In this document: positions 60,766 through 64,000 of the stretch, one piece after another
Numbering within the stretch: position 1 is the stretch's first letter
Layout of the letters: each line of letters opens with the position of its first letter
Origin: Burkholderia lata
Lineage (GTDB): Bacteria; Pseudomonadota; Gammaproteobacteria; Burkholderiales; Burkholderiaceae
Assembly (NCBI RefSeq): GCF_000012945.1
Contig: NC_007511.1
Coordinates: 2,232,001 to 2,296,000, forward strand
Length of the DNA stretch: 64,000 nt
Reading direction: 5' to 3'
Notes under the pieces: generated by a model
The model's input: only the letters and a program-made list of their open reading frames with translations
Databases searched by the model: none
What the model was told of the DNA's origin: nothing
Made by a program: the position numbers and the translations under genes

Positions 60766-63702
60766 TCAGCGATCTTCAGACTTCGGGCCGGCCGACGTCG
60801 CGCGCCGCAGCCGCGCGGCGAATGCGCCGGTTCCCGCGAAATACGCCTGCACGCGCTGCAGCACGCGCGGCGTGCCCGGCAGCGCCGGCATCGGCGCGAA
60901 CTGCGGCAAGGTCGTCGCCGCATCGGCTTCGGCCGGATAGATCCGCACCTGCACGTCGTACCAGCCGGCCTGCCCCGTCACCGGATCGGAGTTCGACATC
61001 CGCGCCCCGCCGCGTGCCGCATCCGGCAGTTCGTCGGTGATCACGTGGTTCAACAGGAAGCCGCGCTGCGACTCGCCCGCTTGCGGCCCGAGATTCCACG
61101 CGCCGGCCGCCTTGCCGATCGCGTTCCAGGTCCACACGGTGCCGGGCTCGACCGCTTCGCTGTAGCGCGCGCGGCAACGCACCTTGCCCCAGGGTGATTC
61201 GACGTAGATCCACGCGCCGTCTTCGATCTGCTGCGCGGCGGCCGTCACCGGGTTCACGAACAGGTGGTTCTCGCCGTGGATCTGCCGCAGCCACGCGTTC
61301 TGCGAATCCCACGAGTGATACATCGCCATCGGCCGCTGCGTGATCGCCGCGAGCGGATAGCGGTTCGCATCGGTCAGCCCGCTTTCGAGCGAGCGATGCC
61401 AGAACGGCAGCGGATCGAAATAGCGCGCGATGCGCTCGCGCAGATGGTCGGGCGGCTGGCGGCCCGACGTGCGGCCCTGCGCGGCGAGCCGGAATTTCTG
61501 CATCACGTCCGAGTAGAGCTGGATCACGATCGGCACGCCGAACTTGCGCATCCCGTTGTCGACCGCCCACTGCATGTACGGGCCGTTGCAGTTGCGCATG
61601 TATTGCAGCGGTTCCGGCAGCCGATGGTGGTACACGCAGTTGTTCTCCGCATAGCGCTTCCACTGGTCGGGGTTCGGCTCGCCGACGACGGCCTTGTCGC
61701 CGTCCTTGCCGCGCCAGCCGATCAGGAAGCCGGTGCCCGAATTCGGCGCGGTCTGGAAGTTGATGACGAAATCCGGATAGTCGCGGTACTTGCGCTGCCC
61801 GTCCGCGGTCGTGAAGGCCGGAAACTTCAGCCGGCTCGCGAGCTCGATCAGCACTTCCTGGAACGGCTTGCATTCGCCGGTCGGCGGCACCACGGGCACG
61901 CGCACCGAGTCGACCGGCCCGTCGAATTCGGAAATCGGCCGGTCGAGCACCGACATCACGTCATGCCGTTCGAGGTAAGTCGTGTCGGGCAGGATCAGGT
62001 CGGCGAACGCCGTCATCTCCGACGCGAACGCATCGCACACGACGAGGAACGGGATCCGGTATTCGCCGTCGTCGCGCTTGTCGACCAGCATCTTGCGCAC
62101 TTCCGTCGTGTTCATCGACGAATTCCACGCCATGTTGGCCATGAAGATCAGCAGCGTGTCGATCGGATAGGGATCGCCGCGCCACGCATTGGTGATCACC
62201 GAATGCATGAGCCCGTGCACCGCAAGCGGGTATTCCCACGAGAACGCCTTGTCGAGCCGCGCGGGCGTGCCGTCCGGATGGACGAACAGGTCCTCGGGGC
62301 CGGCGGGCCAGCCGAGCGGGCCGGTGGCGAGCGGCGTGTTCGGCTTGATCTGGGCCGGGTCGTTCGGCGGTTTCGCCGACGGCGGCACCGCGCGCGGATA
62401 CGGCGCCTTGTGCCGAAAGCCCCCTGGCCGGTCGATCGTGCCGAGCAGCGACATCAGCACGGCGAGCGCGCGGATCGTCTGGAAGCCGTTCGAATGCGCG
62501 GCGAGCCCGCGCATCGCATGGAACGCGATCGGCACGCCCTTCACCGATTCGTGCTCCTTGCCCCACGAATCGGTCCAGCGCACCGGCAGCTCGATCGCGT
62601 GGTCGCGCGCAACCGTCTCCATCTCGCGCGCCAGGCGGCGAATCGTGTCGGCCGCGATACCGGTGATGTCGGCCGCCCATTCGGGCGTGCATTCGGCCAC
62701 CTGTTCGCGCAGCAGCGTAAACGACGGCGCGACGGGCGTGCCGTCGTCGAGCGTATAGCGGCCGTCGAGCGCAGGCTCCGCGCCTTCCGTGTGATGCAGC
62801 ACCGCGCGGTTCGTCTTCGTGTCCCACCACATCCGGTTTTGCGGATACAGCGCATTGACCTCCGGCGCGCCGGCGTCGCGCACGAACAGCCCGAACGTGT
62901 CGGCGCCGTCGCGCTGGTCGACCAGCTCGGCCGCGTTCGTGAAGCGCGACACGAATTCGAGGTCGAACGCGTTGCGCGCGATCAGCTCGTGCATCAGCGC
63001 CATGAACAGCGCGCCGTCGGTGCCGGGGCGAATCGGGATCCATTCGTCGGCAATCGCCGCGTAGCCGGTGCGCACCGGATTGATCGCGATGAAGCGGCCG
63101 CCCGCGCGCTTGAACTTGCCGAGCGCGATCTTCAGCGGGTTCGAATGGTGGTCTTCCGCGGTGCCGATCATGAAGAACAGCTTCGCGTTGTCGAGATCGG
63201 GGCCGCCGAATTCCCAGAACGAGCCGCCGATCGTGTAGATCATCCCGGCCGCCATGTTCGCCGAGCAGAACCCGCCATGCGCCGCATAGTTCGGCGTACC
63301 GAACTGTTTCGCGAACAGGCCGGTGAGCGCCTGCATCTGGTCGCGGCCGGTGAACAGCGCGAAGCGCTTCGGATCGGTGGCGCGCAGGTGCGCGAGGCGC
63401 TTTTCGAGCACGTCGAACGCGACCTCCCACGACACCGGCTCGAACTGCGCGTCGCCACGCTCGGCGCCCGGCTTGCGCATCAGCGGCTGCGTGAGCCGCG
63501 CGGGCGAATACTGCTTCATGATTCCCGACGAACCTTTCGCGCAGATGACGCCCTGGTTCAGCGGATGCTCGGGATTGCCGTCGATATAGCGCACCTCGCC
63601 GTCGCGCAGGTGCACGCGGATGCCGCAGCGGCACGCGCACATGTAGCACGTCGTCGTCTTGATCTCGGCCTGCTCGTCCCGCTCGCGTGCCCGATGTTCC
63701 AT
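60766..63702 (-). CDS. soeA: Sulfite dehydrogenase molybdopterin subunit
   Basis: This 978-residue molybdopterin oxidoreductase has an N-terminal 4Fe-4S motif (C19, C22, C26, C54) and a probable Mo-ligand cysteine at about C146 (HGGFCSANMAAG). No signal peptide or twin-arginine motif is present, so it is cytoplasmic, unlike DmsA but like SoeA of cytoplasmic sulfite oxidation in Allochromatium. With soeB and soeC it would oxidise the sulfite released by Xsc to sulfate. AGGAC precedes the ATG; a 23-codon upstream extension is Arg-rich and less likely. A dyad lies 121 bp upstream. Confidence 0.88.
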   Translation of the reverse strand: MEHRARERDEQAEIKTTTCYMCACRCGIRVHLRDGEVRYIDGNPEHPLNQGVICAKGSSGIMKQYSPARLTQPLMRKPGAERGDAQFEPVSWEVAFDVLEKRLAHLRATDPKRFALFTGRDQMQALTGLFAKQFGTPNYAAHGGFCSANMAAGMIYTIGGSFWEFGGPDLDNAKLFFMIGTAEDHHSNPLKIALGKFKRAGGRFIAINPVRTGYAAIADEWIPIRPGTDGALFMALMHELIARNAFDLEFVSRFTNAAELVDQRDGADTFGLFVRDAGAPEVNALYPQNRMWWDTKTNRAVLHHTEGAEPALDGRYTLDDGTPVAPSFTLLREQVAECTPEWAADITGIAADTIRRLAREMETVARDHAIELPVRWTDSWGKEHESVKGVPIAFHAMRGLAAHSNGFQTIRALAVLMSLLGTIDRPGGFRHKAPYPRAVPPSAKPPNDPAQIKPNTPLATGPLGWPAGPEDLFVHPDGTPARLDKAFSWEYPLAVHGLMHSVITNAWRGDPYPIDTLLIFMANMAWNSSMNTTEVRKMLVDKRDDGEYRIPFLVVCDAFASEMTAFADLILPDTTYLERHDVMSVLDRPISEFDGPVDSVRVPVVPPTGECKPFQEVLIELASRLKFPAFTTADGQRKYRDYPDFVINFQTAPNSGTGFLIGWRGKDGDKAVVGEPNPDQWKRYAENNCVYHHRLPEPLQYMRNCNGPYMQWAVDNGMRKFGVPIVIQLYSDVMQKFRLAAQGRTSGRQPPDHLRERIARYFDPLPFWHRSLESGLTDANRYPLAAITQRPMAMYHSWDSQNAWLRQIHGENHLFVNPVTAAAQQIEDGAWIYVESPWGKVRCRARYSEAVEPGTVWTWNAIGKAAGAWNLGPQAGESQRGFLLNHVITDELPDAARGGARMSNSDPVTGQAGWYDVQVRIYPAEADAATTLPQFAPMPALPGTPRVLQRVQAYFAGTGAFAARLRRATSAGPKSEDR

Positions 63703-63822
63703 CGTCTGTCCTCGTTCGCGGATTCGCGGATGAGGGCGCGCCCGCCGGGGCGCACCCGTGAATCGGTTCATCCATGCTATGCCGGCACGCGGCCGACATA
63801 AAGTCGCATCCTCTGATCGGTG

Positions 63823-63841
63823 CTATCGGTCGACCCGATAG
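63823..63841. promoter_or_regulatory. Dyad upstream of soeA
   Basis: CTATCGG-TCGAC-CCGATAG (perfect 7-base arms) lies 121 bp before the soeA start. It differs from the GGAAC-N5-GTTCC sites, so soeABC may answer to a separate regulator. The remaining 63703-63943 region shows no gene. Confidence 0.5.
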
Positions 63842-63884
63842 TTGCCCCGGCCATCCATCGGCTCGGGCCGGAAACCGCATGCGC

Positions 63885-63912
63885 GAAGGCCCGGCTTGCG
63901 GGCCGGGCCTTC
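63885..63912 (-). terminator. Terminator for the incoming minus-strand gene
   Basis: A perfect 11-bp stem (GAAGGCCCGGC, 63885-63895, with 63902-63912; 6-base loop) lies 32 bases beyond the stop of the partial right-edge gene. On the minus strand it is followed by GCGCATGCGGTTTCC, a weak U-run. Confidence 0.65.
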
Positions 63913-63943
63913 TGCGTCATGCATTACCGCGCATTACCATGCA

Positions 63944-64000
63944 TCACCGCGGCGGATAGGCGAGCAGTTCGCTGTCGTCGAGATGCTCGCGGCGGCTGCG
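63944..64000 (-). CDS. C-terminal end of an unidentified gene
   Basis: The last 18 codons and stop of a minus-strand gene enter from the right edge, ending RSRREHLDDSELLAYPPR. The following hairpin supports this as a real 3' end. Too little is visible to name a family. Confidence 0.5.
   Translation of the reverse strand, partial: RSRREHLDDSELLAYPPR

Overview
The window is about 64 kb of GC-rich DNA with dense, mostly operonic genes and many LysR regulators. Gene content and codon usage fit a Burkholderia-type betaproteobacterium (B. cepacia complex-like, probably a secondary replicon). That placement is inference from gene families and synteny memory, not a database match. I saw no rRNA, tRNA, CRISPR array, transposase or phage gene.

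Layout. 0-3.2 kb: minus-strand operon of a periplasmic binding protein, an L-2-amino-thiazoline-4-carboxylate (ATC) hydrolase-family protein and an N-carbamoyl-amino-acid hydrolase (cut by the window edge), with a divergent LysR gene. 3.3-7 kb: orphan ribbon-helix-helix antitoxin-like gene, ahpC-ahpF peroxide reductase and a Pro/Ala-rich membrane protein. 7.1-12.4 kb: polar amino-acid ABC importer operon with a C45 acyltransferase/hydrolase, a class III aminotransferase and a carboxymuconolactone-decarboxylase-like protein. 12.7 kb: a 12-bp minisatellite. 12.9-17.6 kb: tandem-fused CydDC-like ABC exporter and a divergent, possibly leaderless LysR gene. 17.6-25 kb: MAPEG protein, alanine racemase, crotonase-fold protein, DUF3592 plus lipoprotein pair, and a LysR/nitroreductase/quinone reductase/NTF2 cluster. 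25.1-26.7 kb: LysR and YdcZ-type transporter.

26.7-31.8 kb holds the most unusual system: a five-gene, tightly packed chemosensory-like operon. It encodes a membrane sensor with PAS-like, Hpt and CheA-like ATPase domains but no CheW-like domain, a miniature MCP, two CheX-like proteins that each carry an ExxN motif and end in the same six residues, and a CheY. No CheW, CheR or CheB is present. 32.2-34.3 kb: acetate permease actP with its DUF485 partner. 35-41 kb: asparagine use (permease, aspartase, asparaginase) with a LysR gene. 41-47.3 kb: TonB siderophore receptor, PhnY-like aldehyde dehydrogenase with a GNAT protein, and a divergent MocR regulator. 47.8-50.7 kb: GH92 lipoprotein.

51.5-63.7 kb is a sulfonate dissimilation region: xsc (sulfoacetaldehyde to acetyl phosphate plus sulfite), pta (acetyl phosphate to acetyl-CoA), a TauE/SafE exporter, a CobS/CobT-like pair without CobN, an IclR regulator, and soeABC-like cytoplasmic sulfite dehydrogenase genes. 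Two copies of the inverted repeat GGAAC-N5-GTTCC, one over the xsc promoter and one between iclR and cobS, suggest a common (probably IclR) operator linking these units.
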